A stretch of 64,000 bases of DNA from Crocinitomicaceae bacterium. Lineage in GTDB: Bacteria > Bacteroidota > Bacteroidia > Flavobacteriales_G > Salibacteraceae. The translations under genes were made by a program, and so were the position numbers. The stretch covers positions 1 to 64,000 of the forward strand of contig PAME01000025.1 in assembly GCA_002707155.1 (NCBI GenBank), read 5' to 3'. The notes under the pieces are model-generated. The model made no database searches. It was not told the origin of the DNA and saw only the letters and a program-made list of their open reading frames with translations. Below are positions 53,722-62,718 of the stretch, in pieces (the stretch's first letter is position 1; every line of letters begins with the position of its first letter).

Positions 53722-54438
53722 TTACCTATTTAACCTAACCAAGCAGTCGTTTTCTAATACGGGAATTACATCCGTGTAATCCCTTTGAAGGCAAAACTCG
53801 ATATCCTTTTCAAGGTTCAATTTACCTAATCGCCTTCTATGCGAAGAGTCTTTTAAAAAGTCATTTAGATCATTCTTCGACGATTCGAAAAGCAAATTAG
53901 CTGAGAATGCCGAGTCAGACAAATCATAAGAGTTTTCGTTTAAAGTTAAAACATTCACAACTGCACCTGCAAATAATGAATCCTCTAAATTATAGCGCCC
54001 TTTCCAACCTGCACATAACAATAGGACATCTCTATTTTGCGCTTTCAGATAGTTACAAATCGCTGAGATATTTAAAAATGAGCCTATAATTACTTTATGG
54101 GCTTCTTTCGATACTTCAATAGCACGGGTGCCATTTGTAGTAGTAATTACAGTAGTTTCACCTTTGAGCTTTTCATCCATATAATGAAACGGAGAGTTTC
54201 CTAATTGAAAACCTTCTACGACCTCTCCTTTGCGCTCAGCAGCAACTAAATAACCTTGCTTCTTATACTCTATAGCTTGTTCAATATGTTCTACAGGAAT
54301 CATAGACTTGATTCCATTCTCAAAAGCAGTACACATTGCAGATGTAGCACGAAAAACATCAATAACTACAACAATAGCGTCGTCGTTTCTATAAAACGGA
54401 TAAAGGTCTGGCGAAAACGCCACTTCTAACTTTGGCAC
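53722..54438 (-). CDS. comB: 2-phosphosulfolactate phosphatase
   Basis: This 238-residue ComB-family phosphatase converts 2-phosphosulfolactate to sulfolactate. Family blocks are VVIDVFRATSAMCTAFE, AAERKGEVVEGFQLGNSP, TTTNGTRAIE and LLCAGWKGRYNLEDSLFAG. ComB was defined in coenzyme M synthesis. In Bacteroidota, which do not make coenzyme M, a role in the C3-sulfonate branch leading to sulfonolipids is a reasonable inference but not shown here, as comA and comC are not nearby. The start is GTG, 3 bases after gcvT, in an operon with it. Confidence 0.87.
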   Translation of the reverse strand: MPKLEVAFSPDLYPFYRNDDAIVVVIDVFRATSAMCTAFENGIKSMIPVEHIEQAIEYKKQGYLVAAERKGEVVEGFQLGNSPFHYMDEKLKGETTVITTTNGTRAIEVSKEAHKVIIGSFLNISAICNYLKAQNRDVLLLCAGWKGRYNLEDSLFAGAVVNVLTLNENSYDLSDSAFSANLLFESSKNDLNDFLKDSSHRRRLGKLNLEKDIEFCLQRDYTDVIPVLENDCLVRLNR

Positions 54439-54441
54439 AAC

Positions 54442-55527
54442 CTAGCCTTTATAAAATGGAAGTTTAACCACGGACGCTTTTAGAGACTTATTTCGCACAG
54501 AAATAAAAATTTCATTACCCACTTTATTTGTCGGTAAATTAACGTAACCCAGTCCGATTGCCATTTTCAAGGAAGGTGACATGGTTCCAGAAGTTACTAC
54601 TCCTATTTCATTTCCCTCGGCGTCGACTATAGGGTAACCTTGTCTTGGAATTCCTTTATCCACCATTTCAAAAGCACAAAGCCTTCTACTCAAGCCAGCT
54701 TCTTTTTGATTGGCCAAATAGTCTTTATCAATAAATTCGCCTTTGTTCAGTTTAGTGATCCAACCAAGTCCAGCCTCCAAAGGAGATGTGCTGTCGTCTA
54801 TATCATTTCCATACAAACAAAAACCCATTTCCAATCGCAAAGTATCTCTTGCTGCTAATCCAATGGGCTGGATATCATTTGAAGCGCCTGCCTCAAAAAC
54901 TGCATTCCAAATATCATTAGCATTTTCATTGGGGAAATAAATTTCAAAACCACCAGCACCTGTGTATCCCGTTGCCGAAACGATCACATTGTCAATTCCA
55001 GCAAAAGATCCAATTTTAAAAGTGTAATATTCCATTTCCTTAAGGTTGATGTCAGTCAAACTCTGCAATGCAACTGTTGCTTTAGGCCCTTGAATTGCCA
55101 AAAGTGAAAGTTCATCACTTTTGTTTTCCATAGTTGCCTTAAACGTGTTTTGAGATGAAATCCAATTCCAGTCCTTCTCAATATTAGAGGCATTTACCAC
55201 CAACAAAAACTCTTGGCTAGAAATTCGATAAACCAACAAATCATCAACAATCCCACCTTTTCCATTTGGAAGGCAGGAATATTGAATTTTACCGTCAAAA
55301 AGCTGCGAAACATCGTTTGTGGTAACTTTTTGAACCAGCTGCTCCGCTTCTTCTCCTCTTACGTAAAACTCACCCATGTGAGAAACGTCAAATACTCCAA
55401 CTGCAGATCGAACATGAATATGCTCTTGGTTAACTCCAGTATATTGAACTGGCATATTGTAACCAGCAAAAGGAACCATTTTGGCGCCCAATTCTATATG
55501 TTTATCAGTAAGTGCAGTGTTTTTCAT
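54442..55527 (-). CDS. gcvT: Glycine cleavage system T protein (aminomethyltransferase)
   Basis: This 361-residue T protein releases ammonia from the aminomethyl group on lipoyl-H protein and forms methylene-tetrahydrofolate. Signature stretches are [62 protein letters not shown] and [16 protein letters not shown]. The ACT-like end [16 protein letters not shown] is followed by [21 protein letters not shown]. It diverges from the WbpM-like dehydratase. A TAnnTTTG element (complement 55557-55564) lies 29 bases upstream. gcvH and gcvP are not in the window. Confidence 0.96.
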   Translation of the reverse strand: MKNTALTDKHIELGAKMVPFAGYNMPVQYTGVNQEHIHVRSAVGVFDVSHMGEFYVRGEEAEQLVQKVTTNDVSQLFDGKIQYSCLPNGKGGIVDDLLVYRISSQEFLLVVNASNIEKDWNWISSQNTFKATMENKSDELSLLAIQGPKATVALQSLTDINLKEMEYYTFKIGSFAGIDNVIVSATGYTGAGGFEIYFPNENANDIWNAVFEAGASNDIQPIGLAARDTLRLEMGFCLYGNDIDDSTSPLEAGLGWITKLNKGEFIDKDYLANQKEAGLSRRLCAFEMVDKGIPRQGYPIVDAEGNEIGVVTSGTMSPSLKMAIGLGYVNLPTNKVGNEIFISVRNKSLKASVVKLPFYKG

Positions 55528-55556
55528 TATTTTTCAGTTTTCAAAAATGATGGCCG

Positions 55557-55564
55557 CAAAGTTA
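55557..55564 (-). promoter_or_regulatory. -7 promoter element of gcvT-comB
   Basis: Minus-strand TAACTTTG, exact consensus, 29 bases before the gcvT ATG. No -33 TTG at suitable spacing. Confidence 0.45.
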
Positions 55565-55599
55565 ATCATCTAGCACTATCGTTCATTCTTGATTTCTTG

Positions 55600-55607
55600 T
55601 AATTTTG
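55600..55607 (+). promoter_or_regulatory. -7 promoter element of the WbpM-like dehydratase gene
   Basis: TAATTTTG, 17 bases before ATG 55625. It lies inside the longer open frame starting at 55589 and so decides the start. Confidence 0.5.
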
Positions 55608-55624
55608 AACCCAAACAAGCACCC

Positions 55625-57499
55625 ATGGTAATCTTCAATAATGAAAACACTCCTAGATGGATTATCTTTACGATAGACCTAGGAATTTCTGTTTTCTCTT
55701 TGTTATTGGCATACCTCCTGCGTTTCAATTTCAATATTCCACCGGCTTACATAGAGACGTTTGTATACATTTTTCCCATCATGTTGTCCTTAAGGGTAGC
55801 CAGCTTTTTTATATTTAAAACGTACTCAGGAATCATTCGCTACACTTCAACAATTGATATGCAGCGCATATTTGTTGTAGTTACCAGTGTTAGTATTCTA
55901 GCTGCAACTATTAATGGTGTCTCGTTTTACTTTGTAAACCAGTCCTTTCTTATTCCGTTTTCGGTAGTAATAATAGAGTACTTGTGCACTATGTTCTTGA
56001 TGATTGCATTTCGAATAACCGTTAAGTTGATTTATTTCGAGTTTAAAAATGCTTCAAAGGACAAAAAACGAATCGTAATTTATGGAGCAGGAGACGAAGG
56101 AATTGTCACTAAAAGAACTCTTGAGCGAGATGAAGAACACAAATACAAAGTGGTTGCTTTTATTGCCGATAAAAACACAAAAATAGGAAAGAAAATTGAA
56201 GGTGTTACCATACACCCTATCGAAAGACTCGAGTACCTAATTGAAAACCAAGAGATTGACGAAATAATTATTGCGGTTAATAACTTAGCCAAAACAAGAA
56301 AACAAGAAATTGTTGAACGCGCTCTGACTAAAAATGTAAAGGTGCTTCATGTTCCTCCTGTTAAGAATTGGATCAATGATGAATTAAGTTCTAACCAAAT
56401 ACAAGAAGTAAAGATTGAAGACCTGCTTGGACGTGAACCAATTCACTTGGATTCAATAAATATCAAAGGTCAATTGAGCGAAAAAAGAGTTTTAATTACT
56501 GGAGCTGCAGGATCTATAGGTGCTGAAATAGTTCGACAAGTCTCTCATTTTTTTCCATCTAAACTTATTCTGCTTGATCAGGCGGAATCTCCTCTTTACG
56601 AAATAGAAAATGAAATCAAAGAACAGTTCGGAGAAAACCTGTGCGAAATAGTTGTGGCTGATGTCGCGAATAGTTCTCGAATGGAAAATGTCTTTAATAC
56701 GTTCCGACCTAATGTGGTATACCATTGTGCCGCATACAAGCACGTGCCTATTATGGAAGACAATCCTTCAGAAGCAGTTTTAACCAATATTTTGGGAACA
56801 AAAATTATGGTTGATTTATCGGATAAGTATGAAGTTGACTCTTTTGTAATGGTTTCTACCGATAAGGCCGTCAACCCGACCAACGTTATGGGTGCTTCTA
56901 AGCGCGTTGCAGAAATATATGCTCAAAGCAAAAACATGGTCTCAAAAACAAATTTCATCACCACTCGCTTCGGAAATGTTTTGGGCAGTAATGGTTCTGT
57001 TATTCCACTTTTCAAACGGCAAATTGCGAATGGTGGTCCAGTGTGTGTTACACATCCAGAAATTACGCGTTATTTCATGACTATTCCTGAAGCCTGTCAA
57101 TTGGTGCTGGAAGCTGGAGCTATGGGAACTGGTGGCGAAATTTTCATTTTTGACATGGGTTCACCCATAAAAATCATTGATCTCGCTAAAAAGATGATTA
57201 AACTTTCTGGCTTTAAGCTTGGAAAGGATATAGAAATTAAAATTACCGGACTGCGATCGGGGGAAAAACTATACGAAGAGTTGCTGAATAATGCGGAGAA
57301 TACAATTCCAACGCACCATCCCGAGATAATGATTGGAAAAGTTAGAGACTATAAAATGGAGGATATAGAAGCTGATATAAACTCTTTAATTGATGCTCCA
57401 AGCGAGAAAGACAATTTTGAACTTGTTGGAAAAATTAAAAAATTGGTTCCCGAATTCATTAGTCAAAATTCAGTTTACGGAAAGCTGGACAAAAATTAA
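55625..57499 (+). CDS. Membrane-bound nucleotide-sugar 4,6-dehydratase (WbpM/PglF type)
   Basis: The 624-residue protein has four N-terminal membrane helices (about 13-33, 45-66, 82-104, 108-137). A CoA-binding-like Rossmann domain follows (IYGAGDEG, 152-159), then the catalytic SDR domain with TGAAGSIG (292-299), STDKA (411-415) and VMGASK (421-426). A Met in place of the usual catalytic Tyr is characteristic of WbpM-like long enzymes. These convert UDP-GlcNAc to its 4-keto-6-deoxy derivative with retention at C5, for bacillosamine-type or QuiNAc-type sugars. The TTG at 55589 is excluded by the -7 element. The aminotransferase that would follow is not in the window. Its stop overlaps miaE tail to tail. 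Confidence 0.9.
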   Translation: MVIFNNENTPRWIIFTIDLGISVFSLLLAYLLRFNFNIPPAYIETFVYIFPIMLSLRVASFFIFKTYSGIIRYTSTIDMQRIFVVVTSVSILAATINGVSFYFVNQSFLIPFSVVIIEYLCTMFLMIAFRITVKLIYFEFKNASKDKKRIVIYGAGDEGIVTKRTLERDEEHKYKVVAFIADKNTKIGKKIEGVTIHPIERLEYLIENQEIDEIIIAVNNLAKTRKQEIVERALTKNVKVLHVPPVKNWINDELSSNQIQEVKIEDLLGREPIHLDSINIKGQLSEKRVLITGAAGSIGAEIVRQVSHFFPSKLILLDQAESPLYEIENEIKEQFGENLCEIVVADVANSSRMENVFNTFRPNVVYHCAAYKHVPIMEDNPSEAVLTNILGTKIMVDLSDKYEVDSFVMVSTDKAVNPTNVMGASKRVAEIYAQSKNMVSKTNFITTRFGNVLGSNGSVIPLFKRQIANGGPVCVTHPEITRYFMTIPEACQLVLEAGAMGTGGEIFIFDMGSPIKIIDLAKKMIKLSGFKLGKDIEIKITGLRSGEKLYEELLNNAENTIPTHHPEIMIGKVRDYKMEDIEADINSLIDAPSEKDNFELVGKIKKLVPEFISQNSVYGKLDKN

Positions 57500-58080
57500 C
57501 CGTGAATATGTTCTTTGGTGCCCAGTTTAGAAATGATGTTAGCTTCAAAGTCTAGAAACTCGCTCCATACTTTATCTACGTCAATAACTCCTTCTCCGTA
57601 TTTCCTCGCAAATTTTAAAAACAGCGTGTAATGTTCCGCTTCACTTTTCATCAATCCAAAATAGAATTTCTTCAGGTCTTCATCTTGGATATTCTCAGAT
57701 AACACTTTGAATCGTTCGCAGCTTCTAGCCTCAATCATTCCAGCAAAAAGTAAACGATAAACCAGAGATTTTTTTCTATCAATTCCTTTAGGAATAAATT
57801 CAAAAAGCTGATTGACATAAGCATCCTTTCGCTTCAACCCTAATTGATAGCCACGTTCTTTTAACTTCTTAATTACCATTTGAAAATGAGACAGTTCCTC
57901 CATGGCCAGCTCAGACATTGCCTCAACCAAATCCAAATATTCTGGAAAATTTACAATTAAACTAATTGCAGTTGAAGAAGCTTTTTGTTCGCAATAGGCA
58001 TGATCTATCAAAATCTCTTCAATATTTTTTTCCGCAATATTGACCCATCTAGGGTCTGTAGGTAATTTGAGTTTGAGCAT
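57496..58080 (-). CDS. miaE: tRNA-(ms2io6A)-hydroxylase
   Basis: This 194-residue diiron monooxygenase hydroxylates the isopentenyl side chain of ms2i6A at position 37 of tRNAs. A four-helix ferritin-like core has iron-ligand motifs IDHAYCEQKASSTA, AMEELSHFQMV, MIEARSCERFKV and SEAEHYTLFLK, giving the E, ExxH, E, ExxH set. The frame opens at 58113, but ATG 58078-58080 (MLKLKLPTDPRW) is correct: a TAAATTTG element (complement 58101-58108) lies inside the extension. It converges with the dehydratase gene with a 4-base overlap. Confidence 0.92.
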   Translation of the reverse strand: MLKLKLPTDPRWVNIAEKNIEEILIDHAYCEQKASSTAISLIVNFPEYLDLVEAMSELAMEELSHFQMVIKKLKERGYQLGLKRKDAYVNQLFEFIPKGIDRKKSLVYRLLFAGMIEARSCERFKVLSENIQDEDLKKFYFGLMKSEAEHYTLFLKFARKYGEGVIDVDKVWSEFLDFEANIISKLGTKEHIHG

Positions 58081-58100
58081 AATCTTATTTAATAGGACAG

Positions 58101-58108
58101 CAAATTTA
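58101..58108 (-). promoter_or_regulatory. -7 promoter element of miaE
   Basis: Minus-strand TAAATTTG, 20 bases upstream of the miaE ATG at 58080. It is in the 64-base divergent gap to the GDPD gene. Confidence 0.5.
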
Positions 58109-58144
58109 GACAACAGCGCCTAAACTTTGACTTAATTTGCAGAA

Positions 58145-58939
58145 GTGGTAAAAGTAATTGCACATCGAGGGGCATCTGCCTATGCGCCGGAAAACACCTT
58201 AGCAGCTTTTGAAAAAGCTATTGAACAAAAAGCCGATATTATTGAATTGGATGTGCGCCCTACTCTAGACCAAAAAGTAGTTGTTTTTCACGATGCTAAA
58301 CTGAACAGAACTACTGACAAAAGGGGTTTTGTGCGAATGAGAACACTTGGCGAACTTAAGCAAATTAATGCAGGTCGTTGGTTTGGATTTACTGAGTTCA
58401 AAAACGAAACTATACCAACTTTTGATGAGGTTCTTAATCAGACAGAAGGTAAATGCGAATTGCTAGTTGAGATAAAAAGCGAAGGAACAGTCGTTCGAGT
58501 CAATTTTATTAGGAATTTAATGAATTCTATAATTATTGCAAAGGCAAAAGAACGTGTGATTGTTCAATCCTTCGATACTAGAATTTTAAACTTGCTGCAT
58601 AAGTATTACCCTGACTTTAGATACCAAAAGCTTATCGTTGTTAAAGTTCCAGGCTTTAAAATTCAATTGGATAAAAGAGTAATGGTTGAAAATATCCTTC
58701 GTAAAAATCATTACGAATCCATAAATGTTGATCATCGTTTTCTGACTAAAACAATTATTGATAAAATTCACAGAAATAGAAAGCAAGTATATTGTTGGAC
58801 TGTGAACGATCCCAACAGAATGAAAAAACTTATTGAGCTGGGTGTTGATGGCATCATCACTAACCATCCAGATATATTACATTCTGTTATCGCAGAAAAA
58901 TTCAGTAAAGAATTTAAAATAATTTTGCCGCCCAATTAA
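58145..58939 (+). CDS. Glycerophosphodiester phosphodiesterase
   Basis: This 264-residue GDPD TIM-barrel enzyme hydrolyses glycerophosphodiesters to glycerol-3-phosphate and an alcohol. The active site is intact: AHRGASAYAPENTLAAF with His7 and Arg8, ELDV with Glu34 and Asp36, and VVFHD with His49. LLVEIKSEG and CWTVNDPNRM, GVDGIITNHPD follow in the usual order. No signal peptide, so it is cytoplasmic (UgpQ-like). The start is GTG 58145, directly before the first strand. The next gene begins 22 bases on with its own -7 element. Confidence 0.9.
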   Translation: MVKVIAHRGASAYAPENTLAAFEKAIEQKADIIELDVRPTLDQKVVVFHDAKLNRTTDKRGFVRMRTLGELKQINAGRWFGFTEFKNETIPTFDEVLNQTEGKCELLVEIKSEGTVVRVNFIRNLMNSIIIAKAKERVIVQSFDTRILNLLHKYYPDFRYQKLIVVKVPGFKIQLDKRVMVENILRKNHYESINVDHRFLTKTIIDKIHRNRKQVYCWTVNDPNRMKKLIELGVDGIITNHPDILHSVIAEKFSKEFKIILPPN

Positions 58940-58944
58940 TTTTG
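58937..58944 (+). promoter_or_regulatory. -7 promoter element of the OmpH-like gene
   Basis: TAATTTTG lies 17 bases before the ATG at 58962, overlapping the end of the GDPD gene. It could give the OmpH-DUF4924 pair its own transcript. Confidence 0.45.
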
Positions 58945-58961
58945 ATAATAAAGCTTTCATT

Positions 58962-59582
58962 ATGAGAAATCTATTAATCGTTTGGAACGTAATTCTAACT
59001 GGACTAGTGGTGTATTTGTTCACCATGAAAACCAATACACTGGAATCCAAAATCGCCGAGAATGACACGACTCAAACAAGTATTGATACGACTAAAAAAG
59101 CAGCTGTAACTGGTAATGTTTATTACCTCAACACAGATAGTTTGTTCAAGGGCCTAGACATGTATAAGGATATGCAGGAAGAATTGGTAGCTGAGCAATT
59201 GAGGTTAAAAAAACGATACGACAACGAACTTGGAAAACTTGAAACGGAGTATAACGACCTTAAAGAAAGAGCACCTTACATGACGCAAACTCAAGGTGAA
59301 GCTGCTCAACAAAAATTAATGGCCAAGCAACAAGACTTGGCTAAAATGGAAGAGAGTCTTGGGAATCAATTGGCAAAAAAAGAGTCTCAAATGGTTACGA
59401 AAATCAAAACTTCACTTAATCTTTATCTCGAAGAAATTCAACCAAACAAAGGCTACCAATACGTCCTCGGAAAAAGCGAAATTGGTGGAGTATTACATGC
59501 AAACAAAGAGCTAGACATTACCAATGAAGTACTCGAGGGTTTAAACAAAAAATACAAAGAAGCTAATCAAATAAAAAAATGA
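58962..59582 (+). CDS. OmpH/Skp-family periplasmic chaperone-like protein
   Basis: This 206-residue protein has an N-terminal hydrophobic segment (about 4-22) that acts as a signal or anchor. After a Thr/Lys linker it has the OmpH start NVYYLNTDSLFKGLDMYKDM. A long coiled coil (about 70-150, KLETEYNDLKERAPYM and repeats of K/E/Q) forms the Skp tentacle, and a short beta segment YQYVLGKSEIGGVLHA returns to the body. Skp holds unfolded outer-membrane proteins in the periplasm. It overlaps the next gene by 4 bases. Confidence 0.85.
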   Translation: MRNLLIVWNVILTGLVVYLFTMKTNTLESKIAENDTTQTSIDTTKKAAVTGNVYYLNTDSLFKGLDMYKDMQEELVAEQLRLKKRYDNELGKLETEYNDLKERAPYMTQTQGEAAQQKLMAKQQDLAKMEESLGNQLAKKESQMVTKIKTSLNLYLEEIQPNKGYQYVLGKSEIGGVLHANKELDITNEVLEGLNKKYKEANQIKK

Positions 59583-60139
59583 TAATTGCACTTCAAAAAA
59601 AGAAAGAGAACATTGTTGAATACCTTCTATACATGTTTAACATAGAGGGTATGATTCGGACGTTGAACTTTGACTTAAAGGAAATTGAGCCCGCTTTAAT
59701 TGCTCAATACGATGTTGATGAACAGAAAGCTGAAGAGATAAAAAAATGGTACGCCGACCTTATTGCTGAAATGCGAACTTCTGGCATTCAAGAAAAAGGA
59801 CACTTAGAAGAACTTCATGAAATAATTACTGAACTGAACCTTTTACACAGTACTCTATTGAATATCTATCAGGACGATCAGTATAAAAGCTTAAATGAAA
59901 AAGCAAATGAAGCAATTATCGATTTGATAGACAAATCGGGTAAAAAAAATATTGGTCCTATTGAAGCTGCCATTAATGGACTATACGGCCTGTTGGTTTT
60001 ACGAATGGGAAACAAACAGGTGAGCCCTGCCACTGAAGCTGCATTCGTAAGCATATCAGAGTTACTGGCAGTTTTGGCGCACAGGTATAAGGATATGAAA
60101 GCGGGTACTCTCGACTTGCCTATGCATCAGAAGAATTGA
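59579..60139 (+). CDS. DUF4924-family protein
   Basis: This 186-residue all-helical soluble protein opens with IIALQKKKENIVEYLLYMFN and continues IEGMIRTLNFDLKEIEPALI, the DUF4924 pattern known from Bacteroidota. Further blocks are KKWYADLIAEMRTSG, HLEELHEIITELNLLH and IEAAINGLYGLLVLRM. No signal peptide or catalytic motif is evident. The ATGA overlap with the OmpH-like gene shows co-translation. It is convergent with the antiporter gene, 4 bases between stops. Function unknown. Confidence 0.8.
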   Translation: MIIALQKKKENIVEYLLYMFNIEGMIRTLNFDLKEIEPALIAQYDVDEQKAEEIKKWYADLIAEMRTSGIQEKGHLEELHEIITELNLLHSTLLNIYQDDQYKSLNEKANEAIIDLIDKSGKKNIGPIEAAINGLYGLLVLRMGNKQVSPATEAAFVSISELLAVLAHRYKDMKAGTLDLPMHQKN

Positions 60140-60143
60140 TAGT

Positions 60144-61310
60144 TTAATTGTGCGTCAACTTATGCATAATTGCCACCCAAAAAGGACTTAAAATAAGCGA
60201 AATAGAAATAATGGATACAATAAGTTGATAGGTGAAATCAGTAATCAATCCGCTTGTAAAACCAGTCATTCCAAAAATAAAACTGAACTCCCCTATTTGA
60301 GCTAAAATTGCTCCTGCATAAATTGCGTTCTTCCAACTTTGTCCAAAATACTTTGCAACAACAGCATTAATCAAATTATTCGTAATGAATACAATTCCAA
60401 CAAATTGAAGTATTAAGATTATGTTCTCTTTCAAAAACTGAACATCGATCAACATTCCAACGGACACGAAAAATAACGCAACAAATACAACACGAAAAGA
60501 ATGTAAACTCTCGTGCACCCAAGCGGTAGATTTTGCTTTAGACACCAATATACCAGCGATAAAAGAACCAAGTGCAGCAGATAAGCCAAAAAATGCAGTA
60601 ATAATGGCAAAGCCAAAACACAAAGCAAATGCAACAAAAACTTGCAATTCTCTATCTTGTTCAATCGTTTCATGAAAAGGAAACTTCACCTTATCTTTTT
60701 TGATTAAAAAGAACATGGCTACAACTAATACCACTCCACCAGCAAGCTGCAGCAGCATTTCAGATAGTTCTGGCTTTTCTCCAGTCAAATAACCTAAAAT
60801 GATAAGCATAGGCACTACAAAAATGTCTTGAGCAAGCAGAATTGCAATTACAGATTGTCCAATTTTTGTAGTGGTTTCGTTTCGATCCTGCAAAAGCTTT
60901 ACCACTACTGCGGTGCTACTTAAACTGATTACGAACCCCAACATAACTATGCGATAAAATGGCCAGGACAGTGCAGCACCAATCAACCAAACCGCACCTA
61001 TACTAAAGTTGACCTGAGCTAGAGTACCAAAAATTGAAATCCGCCAATTAGCAATAAGTGAGGGTAAACATATTTCCATTCCAATAAAAAAAAGCAAAAG
61101 AATTAATCCAAATGACCCCAAACTAGTAATTAAAGATTGGTCGGTTACAATAGCTAATCCGTCCGAGCCTAAGAGTAGACCTGCCAAAATATAAGCTATG
61201 ATATAGGGCTGTTTTAATTTTCGCAGAACTAAACCCACTACAATAATGCTAACCGCCAATAGTACAAGTGAAATTAATATTGGATCAACAACTGCACTTA
61301 CTATAATCAT
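60144..61310 (-). CDS. CPA2-type cation:proton antiporter
   Basis: The 388-residue membrane protein has about 12-13 hydrophobic helices. Motifs LLLFFIGMEICLPSL, SLSSTAVVVKLLQDR, GQSVIAILLAQDIFVVPMLI, GLSAALGSFIAGILVSKAKS and FFVSVGMLIDVQFL mark the monovalent cation:proton antiporter-2 family (KefB/NapA-like). It lacks the C-terminal RCK domain of KefB/C, so glutathione or NAD gating is unlikely. It would exchange Na+ or K+ for H+. It lies downstream of tRNA-His, from which it is cut off by a hairpin terminator. Confidence 0.87.
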   Translation of the reverse strand: MIIVSAVVDPILISLVLLAVSIIVVGLVLRKLKQPYIIAYILAGLLLGSDGLAIVTDQSLITSLGSFGLILLLFFIGMEICLPSLIANWRISIFGTLAQVNFSIGAVWLIGAALSWPFYRIVMLGFVISLSSTAVVVKLLQDRNETTTKIGQSVIAILLAQDIFVVPMLIILGYLTGEKPELSEMLLQLAGGVVLVVAMFFLIKKDKVKFPFHETIEQDRELQVFVAFALCFGFAIITAFFGLSAALGSFIAGILVSKAKSTAWVHESLHSFRVVFVALFFVSVGMLIDVQFLKENIILILQFVGIVFITNNLINAVVAKYFGQSWKNAIYAGAILAQIGEFSFIFGMTGFTSGLITDFTYQLIVSIISISLILSPFWVAIMHKLTHN

Positions 61311-61371
61311 TGGACTATGTTCTTTATAAAATCATCAAAAATAAGGTTTGAAAATTAGTGAAACCAGCATA

Positions 61372-61405
61372 AAAAAAGGGATCCAACTTCTTGAATCCCT
61401 TTTTT
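61372..61405. terminator. Bidirectional hairpin terminator after tRNA-His
   Basis: AAAAAAGGGAT (61372-61382) pairs with ATCCCTTTTTT (61395-61405). CAA / TTG extend the stem after one mismatch, leaving a CTTC loop. Read on the minus strand it directly follows tRNA-His and has a T tract; it is also symmetrical on plus. It separates the tRNA from the antiporter gene. Confidence 0.8.
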
Positions 61406-61409
61406 AATG

Positions 61410-61484
61410 GGTGGAAGATCGGTCTCGAACCGACGACCCTCGGTACCACAAACCGATGCTCTAACCAACTGAGCTACAACCACC
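61410..61484 (-). tRNA. tRNA-His (GTG anticodon)
   Basis: The 75-nt cloverleaf includes the extra 5' G (G-1) facing C73, the histidine identity pair. The D arm is GCTC-AGTTGGTTA-GAGC. The anticodon stem is TCGGT/ACCGA around TTGTGGT (anticodon GTG), and the T arm is GTCGG-TTCGAGA-CCGAT. CCA is not encoded. The acceptor stem GTGGTTG/CTTCCAC has two adjacent T-T mismatches (pairs 5-68 and 6-67), which is unusual. The overall fold and anticodon make the call secure. Confidence 0.93.
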
Positions 61485-61557
61485 ATTTTACGGGCGGCAA
61501 ATGTAAAATAAAATCTTTCTGAATGTCAAATTATACAAGCAATAAAAACCAAATTCT

Positions 61558-61565
61558 TAGGTTTG
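61558..61565 (+). promoter_or_regulatory. -7 promoter element of the 61585 glycosyltransferase
   Basis: TAGGTTTG, 19 bases before the ATG at 61585. It heads the last plus-strand operon of the window. No clear -33 TTG. Confidence 0.5.
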
Positions 61566-61584
61566 TGGTGAATCTCCTCTATTA

Positions 61585-62718
61585 ATGAGCAAAACACTTA
61601 AAATTCTAGCCTTAACGAGCTGGTATCCGAACAGCAAAGATCCGCAATTGGGTGTTTTTATAAAACAACAGTTAAGCGCTATTGGATCTATGCACTCGGT
61701 GGTTTTGCACACACTTGAAGCCTGCCAATCATTCAAAGAAAAGGAGATCTCAAGAAGCAATGGATTTACACACGTTGCACATTACTATAAAACGAGTGGT
61801 TCATTTATGAAGCCAATTGAATGGTATTTGGCTTGGCAAAAAATACTGAGGACCTTAAAAAAAGAAAATTTTGATTTAATTCATACACACGTTGCCTTTC
61901 CAATTGGAATAATAGCACTTCAAGCAAAAAGGAAATTAAACCTCCCGCTTCTTTTAAGCGAACACTGGTCTGGCTATAGGTCAACCAAAGAGTATAAAGG
62001 TTGGTTGCGAATAAGGGTAACGAAATCGCTTGTCAAATCTTCTACTGCTGTTGCGGTTAACTCGAATTACCTTAGGGAATTAATGGAAAAACAACATTTA
62101 CTGTCAAAATATTTCATTGTGCCCAACATAGTTAGGTTTAGTGAAGCAAAAAATGATTCCACTACCCTAGACCAAAAAAAAGTGTTATTCATGAATATCG
62201 CTGATCATATTGATTCAGACAAAAACATATCTGGACTTCTAGAAGCATTTGGTTCGGCAAAAAAATCGAACCCCAACATTAGATTAATTCAAATAGGAGA
62301 TGGACCTGATAATAAAATACTGCATTTGAAAGCTAAAAGCCTAGGTCTCGAAAAAGAAATTGTTTGGAAGGGGAGATTAGCTAATGAGGAAGTTTTGGAT
62401 GTAATTAATAGTTGCGACTGCGGAGTTATAAATAGCAACCAAGAGACGTTTTCTATTGTTGCTTTTGAGTTTTTAGCGGCTAAAAAACCAATTATAATAA
62501 CTGAATGCGGTGGTCCTATTGAGTACTTGCCCGCTGTATTCGGCATTAAAATTCCTGTAAACGAACCTACTGTGCTTACAGAGGCAATTGTTGAAATAAG
62601 CAAAACGCATGCATCAATACCTCTTGAAACAAGTGCCACTGAAATTCGAGCAATATTTTCGCAAGCTACTTTTCTAAGCAAAATTGAAAAGATGTACCAA
62701 TATGCAATAAATCCATGA
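61585..62718 (+). CDS. Family 4 glycosyltransferase
   Basis: In this 377-residue GT-B enzyme the N-terminal half has LKILALTSWYPNSKDPQLGV, FDLIHTHVAFPIG and LLLSEHWSGYR. The C-terminal half has LFMNIADHIDSDKNISGLLE, LIQIGDGPDN and CGVINSNQETFSIVAFEFLA, giving the EX7E-type donor motif. The final segment is GGPIEYLPA. This is a standard GT4 retaining transferase of surface polysaccharide synthesis. It overlaps the flippase gene by 4 bases (ATGA), followed by the start of a probable asnB. Donor and acceptor unknown. Confidence 0.9.
   Translation: MSKTLKILALTSWYPNSKDPQLGVFIKQQLSAIGSMHSVVLHTLEACQSFKEKEISRSNGFTHVAHYYKTSGSFMKPIEWYLAWQKILRTLKKENFDLIHTHVAFPIGIIALQAKRKLNLPLLLSEHWSGYRSTKEYKGWLRIRVTKSLVKSSTAVAVNSNYLRELMEKQHLLSKYFIVPNIVRFSEAKNDSTTLDQKKVLFMNIADHIDSDKNISGLLEAFGSAKKSNPNIRLIQIGDGPDNKILHLKAKSLGLEKEIVWKGRLANEEVLDVINSCDCGVINSNQETFSIVAFEFLAAKKPIIITECGGPIEYLPAVFGIKIPVNEPTVLTEAIVEISKTHASIPLETSATEIRAIFSQATFLSKIEKMYQYAINP

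Noticed and set aside
55213-55602. 129-codon frame antisense to gcvT
   Set aside because: It lies wholly opposite a well-conserved gene and shows no protein features.
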